Shown here in pieces: positions 9,611 to 21,016 of a stretch of 64,000 nucleotides of DNA. A program made the position numbers and the translations under genes. The notes below the pieces were generated by a model, which saw only the letters and a list, made by a program, of their open reading frames with translations, was not told the origin of the DNA and did no database searches. The stretch comes from Trametopsis cervina (Eukaryota > Basidiomycota > Agaricomycetes > Polyporales > Irpicaceae). Where the stretch lies: the NCBI GenBank assembly GCA_022385755.1, contig MU278350.1:1130905-1194904 (forward strand), in the 5' to 3' direction. The stretch's first letter is position 1; each line of letters opens with the position of its first letter.

Positions 9611-11976
9611 ATGGCGATCCCGCGGCGCGCGCTCATGCTCGCACTTACCCTGTATGCCTGCTATGCACTTGCGACGACCGGGGTTCTCGCGGACGCGGAG
9701 AAGGTCGTGACCGTGTTGGTGCGTGCCCACGATCCCACATTACCTCTTTCAATTGCGTTGCATTCCATTGCGCTTTTCGGACTCCCTCTCACCGCTGCCC
9801 CCCGGTTTCCCGCTGCCTATATGACGTCGATCTCTCCTTTCTATATATCTTGTTATATGCTATCAGTAAGAATTATCGCTGATGCGGAGGTTGTGTATGA
9901 ATAGGACACGGACATCCACCGCACTGCGCCGGTGCGCGAGCTCAGCGCGCTCAAGGCCCAGCTCGAGGAGGGCCAGTCGCCCATCATGCGCCAGATATTC
10001 GCGTGGCTGTTTCCCTTCGGGCCTGGCTGGAACTCGGGTGAGTGCTGCCTACTTATTTTCTTGTCGGTTTGGTGGCTGAGGTGAGGTGACTGTAGTGCTC
10101 GGGACGTTCTACATCAGCTCGTGAGCACCCCTGCCCCCACCTTCTTTCATCCGTCGAGCTGACGGCGGGCTGCCCGTAGCGTGCCCAACTTCATACTCGC
10201 GTTCATCCCAGCAGAGATCAACCCAAACACGCTGAACACGATGACAGCCTTCGCCGTACGTCCCCCTCTCCTCCTTCCCGTATCGAATACTAAACGCTGA
10301 GCGCGACAGACGGGCGGCCTGCTCTCGGATGTCTTCCTGCACTTGGTCCCGCACTCGTTCATGGGCGAACACCAGGACGGCGGCGTCCATTTCGTGATGG
10401 TCGAGGAGAAGCGGAACATCCTCGTCGGGTGCGTACATCCCTCCCTCTCTCTTCCCTGCTTTCCCCACCACCGATGGATGTACTTACACGTTTCCTCTCC
10501 CACCAGACTGGGCATCTTCATCGGCTTCGCCTCTTTCTTCATCATGGAAAAAACACTACGCGTGCTCGGCGGCGGCGAAGAGTCAGGCCACTCCCACTCC
10601 CACTCACATGCCACCACCGAGGTCGTGCAGGCCTCCGGCACGGCAGCCCCCAGCGCGGACGGGCTCACGTCGCGCAAGTCGACGAAAAAGAACGACGATG
10701 GCGAGGAGAAGCAGGTGCAGAGTGCGGCGCAGACGAGCAAGCTGTCTGCGTATCTGAATTTGTTTGGGGACTTTGTGCATAACATGTGCGTGTGCACGTT
10801 CGGTTCTTGTTCTACCCTTCGTTGACTTTGACGTATAACGATGCAGCACCGACGGTCTCGCGTACGTGCCTCCTCTCCCTATCAAACACCCCACCTAATC
10901 TCTTTCATCTCATTTCGCTCACGCTCCCCAGAATGGCAGCCTCCTTCTACTCGTCGCCCCTAATCGGCGCAACGACGACGCTCGCCTGCTTCGCGCACGA
11001 GATCCCCCACGAGATCGCAGACTACTCCATCCTCGTCCGGAGCGGGTTCACAAAACGGCAGGCGATGCAATCGCAGTTCCTCACCGCCGTCGGCGCGTTC
11101 GTACGTCTCCCTCATTTCCCCTCTTCCTCCCATCCCCCTCTCGCATCCTGCCTGTTCGAGCTGACTTCGGAACTTTGTAACTTTGGGATGTGCGAACTCT
11201 TTCTGGGATGTGAACTATAGATCGGGTGAGCACCCGTTCTCTCCTTCTGCGCATCGGCACGAAGAACCCCATTCACTGACCACACCCACGTACCCCCCTT
11301 CTCCCCTTCTCGTTCTCGCCCGTCCGCGTTAACCCCTCACGTCCACGTCTTCTCTCTTCTCTCTTCTCACCCACCTGCGTCACGTACGGCAGCACGTTCA
11401 TGGGGATCGCGATCCACAACCTGTCGTCGTCCGCCGCTGAAGACGTCGGCGCGACGGACCTCGCGGCTGCGGTGAGACAGAGCGCGGCGGGGCTCCTGGG
11501 GACGACTGTACAGCTCGCTGATCTCGTGCGTATACATTCCCTTCACTGACGCGTGCATACGCTCACTCACTCATTTGACGATGGTCTGTGTTGGTTTGTA
11601 GGTCATACCGTTCGTTGCGGGCGGGTTCATGTACATCGGCGCGGTGGCCGTATTACCGACGTAATTCACGCCAGTTCTCTTGGTTTTCCTTCTCACGTGC
11701 TGACGTTGATTGTGTAGGCTACTGCAAGAAAGCAAGAGCGGCGTGCAGGCGCTACGCGAGGTACGTGTCCCTCGGTGCCGATCCTACGTACATACAAAGG
11801 ACGCTGACTCCTTGTTTTGCTGTGCATTTGTCCAGTTCGCGGCGATGGCGTTCGGGGTGCTGTGCATGTTTTTCGTGGCGTACGTACTCTCTCGCATGTG
11901 CTCGCTCTGCGCGTTATGGTTGGACGATGACATCGATCGCTTATACGATTTTTTTTTTCACAGATGGAACGAGTAG
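9611..11976 (+). CDS. YKE4: ZIP-family zinc transporter (Yke4/ZIP7/KE4 type)
   Basis: A multi-pass transporter of the LIV-1/KE4 branch, expected in the ER or Golgi membrane and moving zinc to the cytosol. Fourteen exons: 9611-9718, 9905-10037, 10096-10120, 10180-10255, 10310-10428, 10507-10785, 10847-10861, 10932-11100, 11221-11225, 11393-11525, 11602-11660, 11718-11760, 11836-11879, 11964-11976; 406 residues. A signal peptide is followed by TGGLLSDVFLHLVPHSF, a His-rich cytosolic loop (GHSHSHSH), GDFVHNITDGLAMAASF and the hallmark FAHEIPHEIADYSILVRSGF. Two exons are extremely small (5 and 15 nt). The protein ends LCMFFVAWNE, as in the family. Confidence 0.94.
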
Positions 11977-13317
11977 GCCGACGGAAGGACGGCGGGGGTC
12001 GTGTGACCTGCCTAGCTCGTTTTATTTTCGGTGTTCTAGGCAGCTTTGTGTAGAGGACCTGGCGTGCGTTTGTTTAGATTCGTCATATTTATTTCAGGTT
12101 TTCTGTGCGGGTGGGCGAAGTTGAGCTAGCGAATGGCGTTCGTGATTCACGCTCGTGTGCTGCGTCTATCTGCGGATGTACAGTTTGGCCTGTCGCGGCT
12201 GGACGTGCGTGTGCACCGCTGCTCGCTCGGCGACGTGTTTTGGGTTTATAATCACAAAGAGGTGTATTCGGATTACAGGATACTGTACAGCTATGGCAGT
12301 TTGTTTTCCATTACATGTAATCTTCCAGCAGGCAGGGAGAAGGCGATGTATGGACTGCAACAGGCTCCGCACTCTCGAAAGGACTAGTGTGTGTGTGCTT
12401 ACGAGAGTAGTAATGAAATTGGAGAGGGGACGCATGCCGGCATGATGGGATTATGCCGTGCGAGTGGGATTTGGACTCCGCCCGTGCTTGTGGAAGTGAA
12501 TTGGGAACGATGACGCGGGATCTGCGCAGAAGGAGGGCCAATGCAACGTAAAAAACAGAGTTGGATGCGAGACGGGTGAGCGCGAGGGGGCGTCGGGTGT
12601 GCGGGACGGTGCGGGCGCGAGTGCGGGCAACGACGGGCGGCGGGGCGGGCAGGCGAGGAGGCGGGCGACGGCGGGTGTGTGCGTGCGTGTTGGTGGGAGC
12701 GGGGCGGCGCTGGGAGAGACCGAGGAACGTGCGTGAAGGGATTGGACGGCTCGGGCAGCGCTGTCGCCTGCGGGCACTGTCCACTAGCAACTGGCAGCAG
12801 CAGCCCCTACTCGCATCGCCAGCCAGCCACTGGGAGTCCGCCTGCCTTGCCCATTGCCAGAGCCAGCGACTCTCATTAATTGCCCGCGCCGAACAAACGG
12901 CCGTCGACATCCATCCATCTCCCCTGCGAGCCCGGTCCTGGCTCTCCCTCCTTTTCCTCCTCTTGCCACCACCACCACCACCACCCAACACCATCCACCG
13001 TTCTTCTCCATAAAAGCCCCTTTTTGCCAATCGTTGCTGCAGCCCACCGCCAAAAGCCAAGTGCCCCCTGTCTCCAAGCACCCCCTCCCACAGGTCGTGT
13101 GCACCCCCGCCACCGCCCGCCCAAACACGTCAGCTCCCGCCCTCCATTACGTCTCCCCGAGAGCAAAATCGGTCCCGGCCGACAACACAACATCTCTGCT
13201 TCCTCCACCACTCATCCGTTCCACTACAACTCTTACTCTAACTCTACTCTGGTCTGCTTTCCTGCCCGCTGACTCAACCGCTCGCTCGCTCGCCTTCCTG
13301 ACCACAAAACACACACG
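11977..13317. other. Long intergenic and probable 5' UTR region, no supported gene
   Basis: 1.34 kb between the zinc transporter stop and the Nudix start. From about 12900 onward the plus strand becomes strongly pyrimidine-rich with CCA microsatellite (about 12966-12987), which looks like the 5' UTR or core promoter of the Nudix gene. The overlapping long minus-strand frames at 12311-13081 are Arg/Pro-rich by-products of base composition. Confidence 0.5.
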
Positions 13318-14067
13318 ATGAGCAGCAATACCAAGGGCCGGTCCACGCCCCGCGTCGTGTGCTGCGCCATCCCCATCTCCCGCTCCGCCAACATGGTTCT
13401 CCTCGTCACAAGCCGCAAACGGCCAAACTCCTGGGTCTGTGAGTCCCTCCTCTTCCTCCTCCTCTCTCTCTTGCCCCTACCCGCACACGCCCGTGCTGAC
13501 GACCGCTTGCTCCCCCGCCCCTTCCCTCTGCTCCTCGCCACGCAAACACACAACGCAAAACCTCAACCGCAACCCTCAAATCAAACCCCGTAGTGCCAAA
13601 AGGTGGATGGGAGTCGTCAGATGGGGGGCTAGATGCAGCAGCCTCACGAGAAGCCTTGGAAGAAGGTCTCACCCTTTATCCTTAACCTCCACGAGTCTCT
13701 CATTCCTGACGCGCTCTCCTTTGCCGCTCCCGCAAAACCCCACGTCCTTCCATCGCCCGCCTGCCCTGCCCTCGCCCTCTCGCCCGCCCTCGCCTGTGCA
13801 CCTCACTCGCAACCTCTTCACTCGGTCATGCAAAAACCCGCAGCGGGCGTGCGCGGGACAATCACGCGCTTCGTGACGACCATCCACTCCGCCTCGTCCA
13901 CATACCATTTCTACGAGCTCGACGTATCGACGCTCGACCAGGACTGGCTCGAGAGTAAGGAGCGCAGACGCGAGTGGGTCGACTTTGCAGAGGCCGCTAG
14001 AAGACTCGCGTGGAAGGCCGAGCTCGCGCAGGGCCTCGCGCTCTCCTCGCTTGCGCCCCGACGGTGA
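13318..14067 (+). CDS. Nudix hydrolase, diphosphoinositol polyphosphate phosphohydrolase-like
   Basis: Probably cleaves diphosphoinositol polyphosphates and/or diadenosine polyphosphates in the cytosol, like Ddp1/Aps1. Exons 13318-13438, 13594-13665 and 13844-14067 give 138 residues. The start fits TPRVVCCAIPISRSANMVLLVTSR, which leads into the Nudix region: PKGGW, then DGGLDAAASREALEEAGVRG. The catalytic REALEEAGV core is intact. The Nudix-box glutamate eight residues before the REALEE arginine is Gly here, a position that also varies in yeast Ddp1 as I recall it. The C-terminal half (HFYELDVSTLDQDW, REWVDFAEAARRLAWK) matches the DIPP pattern. Substrate choice is inferred from family only. 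Confidence 0.88.
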
Positions 14068-15757
14068 CCGCCCCGTCCCCGCCGCCGCCGCCCGCATCCA
14101 AATCCCGCTCGCGTCCCGGCTGGCTGCACCTCCATCCTGCTCTCACTCTCACTCTCCCCATCCGTCTATTTTTCGTCTCGTTCGAATACATGCATGCACG
14201 CAGCACAACACACTCCCACCCAGTACGTTGCATTCCCTCCATTCCTCTATTCGTTGCGTTGCGTTGCTCTCCTCTCTGTTGTTGCTCTCTGCACCCTTCT
14301 ACCCCTTTCCATCGACCATTCTGGTGTGGTGCTTCTGGTGCTTCCCGGTCCTTCGGGACCCGGTCGCATCACGGGAACGCCCTGATTTCGGATTTCGGGC
14401 GTGCTTAACCTTGTTTTTCGTCAACTTAGATGCGCGGGGGGCGATGACGCAACGACGAATGAGACGGCGAGGACGATGATGATGCTGTTGATGTATATCC
14501 CCGCTCGTGTGCACGCCTTCTTCTTTACGCTTTTCGCACCCTCCTCTTCCTCTTCTTCCTGCAGACGGAATTTCGTTCGAGTTCAGTTTGGCTTTTGGCG
14601 TGGGCGCCTCGCTGGCTCCGTTCCCTTTATCTTTCTCCTTGTTTGAATGTTCTTCTCCCTTATCCTTATCATACATTCTGGTTGTCTCGCCCGAAACCGA
14701 ACACAACCACTCACGGCGCTCCAGATCCAGATTCCCTGCTTCTCCCCAAGCACAAGCACAACCACCGCCGCTCATCTCCCCGCCACACCACGCCTCGCCT
14801 CGCTCTGTCTGTATCCCTTTTACTTTCTTTCTGCTGCTTATTCTCTCGCCTCGCACACTCAACAACCAGCCAACACACAAGAACAACCAACAACCCTGTC
14901 TCGCATGCATCCCACCCACCCATCCCATCCCAGCTCACCATCGCCATCCCAACCCATCCCATCTAGACTTCCTTTCTTTTTTCTTTCTTTCTGTTCGATT
15001 CCCTTCCTACGAACGAACGCCGTAATACACCCCACCCATTTCCATGATTACTGCTACTTACTTACAACCCCGATTTTTTTTCGATGAGGTTTGTTTTTTG
15101 ATACATACAAGCTACGGTTGTCGCATACACTATCACATCCAACTTTTTTTTTGTTATTGGCGGACGTGGCACCACGTCAGAGAGCGTGCGGAATTATAGC
15201 GAGAACCTTGCAGAAGAATGCAGGGCATCATGTTTTCCGACGTCAGTCACACGGCACGACATGGCTGACAGTACATTCAGTACACGTCTCTCTGCACGTC
15301 CAACATTTCAATACACCACTCCCGAATGAATTCGCGAATTCACGAGCAGCCAACCAGGCATGCGTACATTACAGTACAGTACACAAAAGCGGGCGCCATG
15401 CTGTCGGTTTTGGCGGCGGCTTGGGATACTTGGGATCCGGAGAAGGTCCGCGCGTGTGTGTGCCTGTATTTGATTACACGAGCCAAGTGGAATCTACACG
15501 ACGGGAGCGGGCGATGCGAGACCAGAGCAGGCTTAAGTACACATTCGAACCATACCGTATAGCGCACGCAGTATCTCATTTGGATTTATCGTACTTCGTA
15601 CATCATACCCTATTCATACATCGTTGCGCGTTCATTATACCTCATACCGTCTCCTTATCTTCTTTCATATCTGCGATGTCAAAGCTCTTCACGTCTACAA
15701 GCTCTGAGGTGGATCCATCTCCATAGCGTAGATTTATTCGCAGTTTTCGCAAGCATT
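14068..15757. other. Pyrimidine-skewed spacer with no supported gene
   Basis: 1.7 kb between convergent genes. The plus strand is dominated by C and T from about 14100 to 15000, which opens long artificial frames on both strands (for example minus 14299-14928) made of low-complexity residues. A perfect GACGTGG-CA-CCACGTC palindrome sits at 15163-15178. T-runs occur near 15073 and 15143. Long 3' UTRs or an unannotated non-coding transcript are possible. Confidence 0.5.
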
Positions 15758-16422
15758 TCAACGCCGCCACCGGAAGATCCTCGCCCACACAGACGTCTTC
15801 CTCTCGTCTTTCTTCTTCTCTTGATCAGCTTTCCTTTTCCGCTCAGCGCTCCGCCTCATTTCCTGGAAAGGAGTGTCTTTGCGCGTCGATGCATGCGCGC
15901 GTGGATTATTAGGACCTCGGGACCTGAAGTCCCTGTCGAAAACAGGAATACAGTAAGCGGTCCCGAACGGTGTGTACTGTGGTGAACTTGGTATAGTACA
16001 TACCCTGCAGTCAGGGATTGAGACACGCTGTCTTCGAGCCTCAAGATCTCGTTGAGGAAGTCTTCTGGGCTCATCCCATAGCTGGCCAATGTACCGTGAG
16101 CTATGGTATCGGCCCCGGCGAGGTCCGCGGGTGGATATCTGGAGTTCGTGAGCATGCACTTGTTGCACTTTCCATGCCGGACCTACTCATCAGCACCATG
16201 CGAGTCCTTCGCTGTACTGATGTCGTCTATGTGCTTGTGATCGTGTGTAGGCGTAGAGGGTGAATATCCGACATCCGTATCGGTGTCGCTCGCTCCTACG
16301 AGCGTTTCGGGTCCGGAGGGGGATTCAGAATCTGGTGTAGTGGGTGAGGCGACAGTGGGACTGTTCGCACTGGTGTCGATGGACGTATCGGTTTGAATTC
16401 TAGTAGGAGGAATGAGAGCCAT
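15758..16422 (-). CDS. Hypothetical protein, Ser/Thr-rich N-terminus and basic C-terminus
   Basis: Not recognised. Minus-strand exons 16422-16187, 16138-16004 and 15932-15758 join in frame with consensus donors (GTAGGT, GTATGT) and give 181 residues. Residues 1-80 are Ser/Thr/Pro/Asp-rich and probably disordered. The middle has a likely helix (GMSPEDFLNEILRLEDSV). The last 45 residues are highly charged (RSAERKRKADQEKKKDERK) and end in WARIFRWRR, a possible coiled or membrane- or nucleic-acid-associating tail. Clean phase through both introns supports a real gene. Confidence 0.55.
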
Positions 16423-17618
16423 TGCGTCCTCGACAAAGCAGCAGCCGCTGCTCTGTAATGACTACAATGTTTATACCCTAGCTATGGTTATGTGGTGGAA
16501 GCTTAGTAAAAATACATGGGAATGGAAGTGCACAGGTGCCGTGGGGTGATGCATTGATAGAGTTCTGAGCCGCTGTTCCATGACACTGCAGAACGGTGAG
16601 TGCTATAGTACAGTGCAGACATGCAACTGACGTACAGTATTTGTGGGCAGCCAACTGTGGCCATCGGCAGCGTACGCACCAGCGCCGTGCTGTCGGTTGG
16701 GATATTGAGAAGGTCCGCCGCTGTGCCTGCTTTTGATGGATGTGAGCAGAGTGAGGGGATCGGATTTCTGGATGCAAAAATCAGCCTGGAAAAACAAAGA
16801 AGGGGAAGATGCGCTTCCGAGTTTTTGGTGGTCGTGTGCACGGTCGTGCTGGTCGTCTGAGTGTTTTTTGCGCAGGTTGGGATCGTTGTTTCATGCATTT
16901 TGCGACCGTTGTTTCTTACAGTATACAGTGGCTGCTTTTTGCTCGTTTATCGGCGTGCGAGCTGACCATGGCAGTTGCTGTCAGTCGACACACGGTGGTG
17001 GTCGTCTGCGGTATCGTTGACAGGCAAGCATGTGGACAGCAAGCTTGGCACGCTCCCAAGCGCACCGGGCGTGCTGATCGCCGTCCGCTGGTCCCCGTCG
17101 TTGGATTGGCTGATCACGATCACGACGGGGATCCCGCTCACGCGAGCTTCCGTGCCTTGAAAGACGCAGCGCGATCCTCCTCCGTCCAGCATCAAACACC
17201 CAAGCTTACTTCCACTTTTTCTTTGTATCCCTTGGAACGAACGTGCGGGCCCGCTCCCAAGTGTCCCGGGCAGCGACGGCCACTAATGTGCGCGCGGGAA
17301 CCCCGAACGGGGCGAGGGATAGAAGCAAGGACACCCCCGATGCACCATGCGCATGGCCGATCGCCAACGAGACCCGCGGATGAGCGGGGAAACATCACAC
17401 TATGATACGCCCCCATCCTGTCGCACGAGCGGCCAGCAGCAGCAGTCCGCACACACACTCTTCCTATCATCCAATTCATTATCTAACCGTACAGCACTCA
17501 GTTACTTATCGCGTGGTGCATGGCGCGGATGCACCTTCAGGCGGGCGGTATATAATCCTCCCCGCCCGTTGTGGGTGAAGGGTAGTGTCCCTCCTCCCCG
17601 CACACGCAAAAAGAAACG
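16423..17618. other. Spacer upstream of the acid phosphatase, no supported gene
   Basis: 1.2 kb between the divergent hypothetical gene and the acid phosphatase. Frames in this stretch (for example minus 16503-16898 and plus 16809-17405) lack domains and mirror one another in composition. The right end contains the TATA box of the phosphatase gene. Confidence 0.5.
17549..17555 (+). promoter_or_regulatory. TATA box of the acid phosphatase gene
   Basis: TATATAA lies 64 bases before the ATG at 17619, in the usual position for a strongly regulated fungal promoter. Confidence 0.65.
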
Positions 17619-19033
17619 ATGCACGGCCTGGCACTGCTCGCGCTCCTCCCGCTCGCGACCGCGACGTCGTTCGATGTCTCGAAGCACCTCGGTAACCTCT
17701 CGCCCTACTCGCCTGCGCCCGTCGTGGCGGGCGGTCGCGCGGACCTTCCGGCGGACTGCCAGGTCGACCAGGTCATCCTCGTACGTCCTCCGCTTTCACT
17801 TACTCTCCAACGACGATGCTGATGTTCAACCGCAGATGCACCGCCATGGCTCGCGTTTCCCGCTCGCGTCCGAGCTCCCGTTCATCCAAAATCTCGCTGC
17901 CAAGCTCGCGAACCACACAGCCGCGGTCCAGAAGGCGAAGCTCCCCGCCAACCTCGCGTTCCTCAAGCAGGGGTACGCGTCTACCCTCGGTCACGACAAC
18001 CTGACTGCCGTCGGCCGGAAGGAGCTGTTTGATCATGGTGTCGAGTACGTGCTCCGTTCTGTTGCAATGCATGGAGAGGAGGGATGCTGATATGCCGTGT
18101 GCGTATAGATTCAAGCTCAAGTACCCGCAGCTGACGCCTACGACCGTCCTCGCTGGTCTGCAAGACCGAGTCGTCGAGTCCGCGCAATGGTTCGCGAACG
18201 GCTACTTCGGGCGCGACTGGGCGAGCCTCAACTCAACCATGTTCAAAGTCATCGCAGAAGACAACGTGACAGCATCCTGGATAACCCCAATGAACACCTG
18301 CAAAAACTGGCAGTACGCATTCGGCAACAACGCCACGATCGCCTGGGGGACTCACTACCTCCCGCCCATCGCCGCGCGCCTGAACAAGCTCATCCCAGGC
18401 GTGAACCTCACAGTCGACGACGTCCACGGCGGGCTTTACGCGTGCGCATACGACGGCGCTGCGTACGGGCTCGACAAGTCACCCTGGTGTGGCGCGTTCA
18501 GCGCGTCCGAGCTTGAGGCATTTGAGTACGAGCTTGATCTGCTCATGGACGGCGCGTTCGGGTGGAACCTCCCGGGCACGATGGGCCCCGTGCTCGGCTC
18601 TGTCTTCGTCAACACGCTCGTCGACCGTCTCGCGAACGCGAGCGGCGCGTCCCTGCCTCTCTACCTCGAGTTCGGACATGACACGACGATCGACCTCGCA
18701 ATGACCGGCCTCGGACTCGCGCACGACGTCCCGGCCCTGAAGACTGCCGGTCCCCCGCCCTCCAGCAGGAAGTTCAGCACGAGCAAGCAGGTGCCGTTCG
18801 CTGCGCAGATGGTATGGGAGCGGTTCGAGTGCAAGACGTCGTGGAAGGGCGCGAAGCAGGTCCGGCTCGTGTTGAATGAGGCGACGGTGCCGTTGACGGG
18901 GACGTGCAAGAATGTGGATAAGACGTATGGGTCGTGTGCGCTTGCTGATTTTGTTGCGTCGCAGAAGAAGGCGACGAGTGTGAAGTGGGGGGATGCGACG
19001 TGGAACAGTACGTGTGGGAACCCTGGGTTCTGA
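17619..19033 (+). CDS. Secreted histidine acid phosphatase (phytase / acid phosphatase family)
   Basis: Hydrolyses phosphomonoesters, possibly phytate or inositol phosphates, outside the cell. Exons 17619-17780, 17836-18044 and 18109-19033 give 431 residues. The N-terminus (MHGLALLALLPLATATS) is a signal peptide. The phosphate-binding catalytic motif MHRHGSRFP opens exon 2 at about residue 55, and the proton-donor motif FGHDTTIDLA comes late in exon 3. Many N-glycosylation sequons (NLT, NHT, NVT, NAT, NST) and paired cysteines fit secretion. HDTT rather than a phytase-typical HDN or HAE proton-donor motif makes exact substrate uncertain. Confidence 0.93.
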
Positions 19034-19353
19034 GGGGCTGTCGATGGGAGGAAGGAGGATGCTCGTATGTTGTGCGATGTAATGTATTTATCTGGTGTAA
19101 TTATCTGTGCTTGTGATGCTTTGTATGTTCCTTCGTCGTGTGAGCTCTGAGTGTGGCATTCCTTCATCCACCGTACATACCGGAAACGGACCCCGGGAGG
19201 ACGCGTGCTACTTGATCGAATCAGACGCGCCTTGCACGGGACCGTGATTCCTACCTCTCCGAGAAATGGGAGAACCGCGTTTTTCTTCTTTCACGGGTCT
19301 CGACACAACTTCTTGACACTCACACTCATCTTCAACACAACTAACCAGTCATC

Positions 19354-20316
19354 ATGTCGTACCCAACACCAGCAGAAGCCAACGTGATCGCGTCGGCTGA
19401 GAAACTCATGGTAGAGACCATGGCAAAATACGATCCCTCACACGACGCGTTCCACGGTACGCCACCCCTCGCACAACACCTCTATGCATTTATACCCCCA
19501 CATCCCAAAGCTAACGCCCCCTCCCAGTACAACGCGTACGCCGCACAGCCCTCCACCTCGCGCGCACCATCTCATCCTCCTCCCGCTCCCCCTCCCACAC
19601 CCCAGACCTCCTAACAATCGAACTCGCCGCGCTCCTGCACGACGTACTCGACAAAAAATACGTCTCAGCCGCCGCCGCATCAGACCCCTACGCATTCTTC
19701 CTGCCCTTCTTCGAAAACGCGCGGGACGCACACGGCGTAGACCTCGTCTCCGACGGACGCGCCGCAATTGTCGCGCGCGTCGTCGCGAATGTGTCGTGGA
19801 GCACTGAGAAGGCGTTAAGGGCGAGTGGGGGGATTGAAGAGTGGCATAGGGAGTGTGTGGAGCTGCATTGTGTGCAGGATGCGGATCGGTTGGATGCGAT
19901 TGGGGCGTTTGGTGAGTCGAGAGTGTGGGGATGTGTGTGAGGTGTGGTAATAAAGGGGATTCGTTCAGGTATAATGCGATGCGCGGCGTACAGTGCCGCT
20001 ACAAATAGGTTAGTAAATTCCCATGCAGTTTGCGCTGAGCTGGCTAACCATCATGCTTTACTTCACCAGACCGCTTCACGCGCCAGAAGACGACCCCGCA
20101 CACGCAGACACCGCCATCCAGCACTTCCACGACAAGCTCTTGCATATACGGGAACAGCTCAAGACGGAGCCCGGGAAGCGCATGGCGGAGAAGCGGCACC
20201 AGTTTGTACGTTACGTTTCGTCGTGTGTTATCTGCGTGATGCGGTGCTGACTGGGTGTGCTTGAGCAGATGTTGGAGTTTTTGGCTGCTACGAAGGAGGA
20301 GTATGAGATGTTGTAG
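19354..20316 (+). CDS. HD-domain metal-dependent phosphohydrolase (YedJ-like)
   Basis: Probably a small cytosolic metal-dependent phosphohydrolase of unknown substrate. Exons 19354-19456, 19528-19911, 19969-20008, 20070-20205 and 20269-20316 give 236 residues. The metal-ligand pattern is visible: FHVQRVRRTALHLAR (first His), ELAALLHDVLDKKY (HD pair) and CVQDADRLDAIGAFGIMR (distal Asp), followed by the TNRPLHAPE and HFHDKLL segments usual in this branch. The C-terminus is helical (LEFLAATKEEYEML). It lies 320 bp downstream of the phosphatase, same strand, without evidence of functional linkage. Confidence 0.88.
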
Positions 20317-21016
20317 AGTATGGGTTTTGTGTGCCTAGGTGCCCTAATTATCCGCTGCCCTGCCCTGCTAACCTTCTGTATTGTAGGCTCATCCACGCCC
20401 CGCCGCTAGAATTGTGGCCATATGCGAATGCGTACCGCCATCTTCGCCATGGGTAACCAAAGTTGTACACCCAAGGCTAGCAAAATATGACGCTCTATCT
20501 ACACAATTAATAAACGGGCGGTACAGGTTGTATTTCTGGGCTGAAACGAAATATTGATATAGAACTCGTTGTGGGATCTACACAGCGCTGAAAGGCACAT
20601 CTAGAATATGATATCATAGTACTGGGATGTACGGTATGATCATTCTTGGAAGGCCCGAGGTTATTATTTGAAGTCCTTCCCAGGGCCACACGAGACATTT
20701 AACACCGATGTCTTCATTATCCTCGATAATTTATATGGCTGCGGTCATGTACACGACTGCTACCTTACAATATTGATTATTGAATGAAGCACCGTGACTT
20801 CGTATAGAGTCTAGAATCAACCTTTCAGAAAGTAACGATTATTCTGCTGCAAGTTAGGCGGGCGCCAATCGACGAGCTGAACCGTTGGCGAAAAGCAGCT
20901 TTACAGTGATTGGATCAAGATCTGCCATTTAATCTCGCTCACTCGCCCTTGCTCATCTCGCTCCTCACCTCCCTTGCACAAGCAGCCGCACAACGCGCAG
21001 TGCTGCTTACACGAAG
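20317..21016. other. Intergenic spacer, no supported gene
   Basis: 700 bp between the HD-domain gene and the TAN1 gene. The middle part (about 20470-20830) is relatively AT-rich and has only short frames without domains. The last 130 bp before the TAN1 start are pyrimidine-rich, as expected of a fungal promoter. Confidence 0.5.

Noticed and set aside
12311..13081. Minus-strand frame of 256 codons upstream of the Nudix gene
   Set aside because: Pro/Arg/Ser-rich translation of GC- and CT-skewed promoter DNA, with no domain and several equally long frames overlapping it.
14299..14928. Long minus-strand frame (209 codons)
   Set aside because: It lies opposite pyrimidine-rich DNA, has Arg/Gly/Glu low complexity, no domain and no splice continuation; base composition explains it.
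16503..16898. Thr/Ser-rich minus-strand frame of 131 codons
   Set aside because: Overlaps plus-strand frames of similar length, no domain and no homologue recognised.
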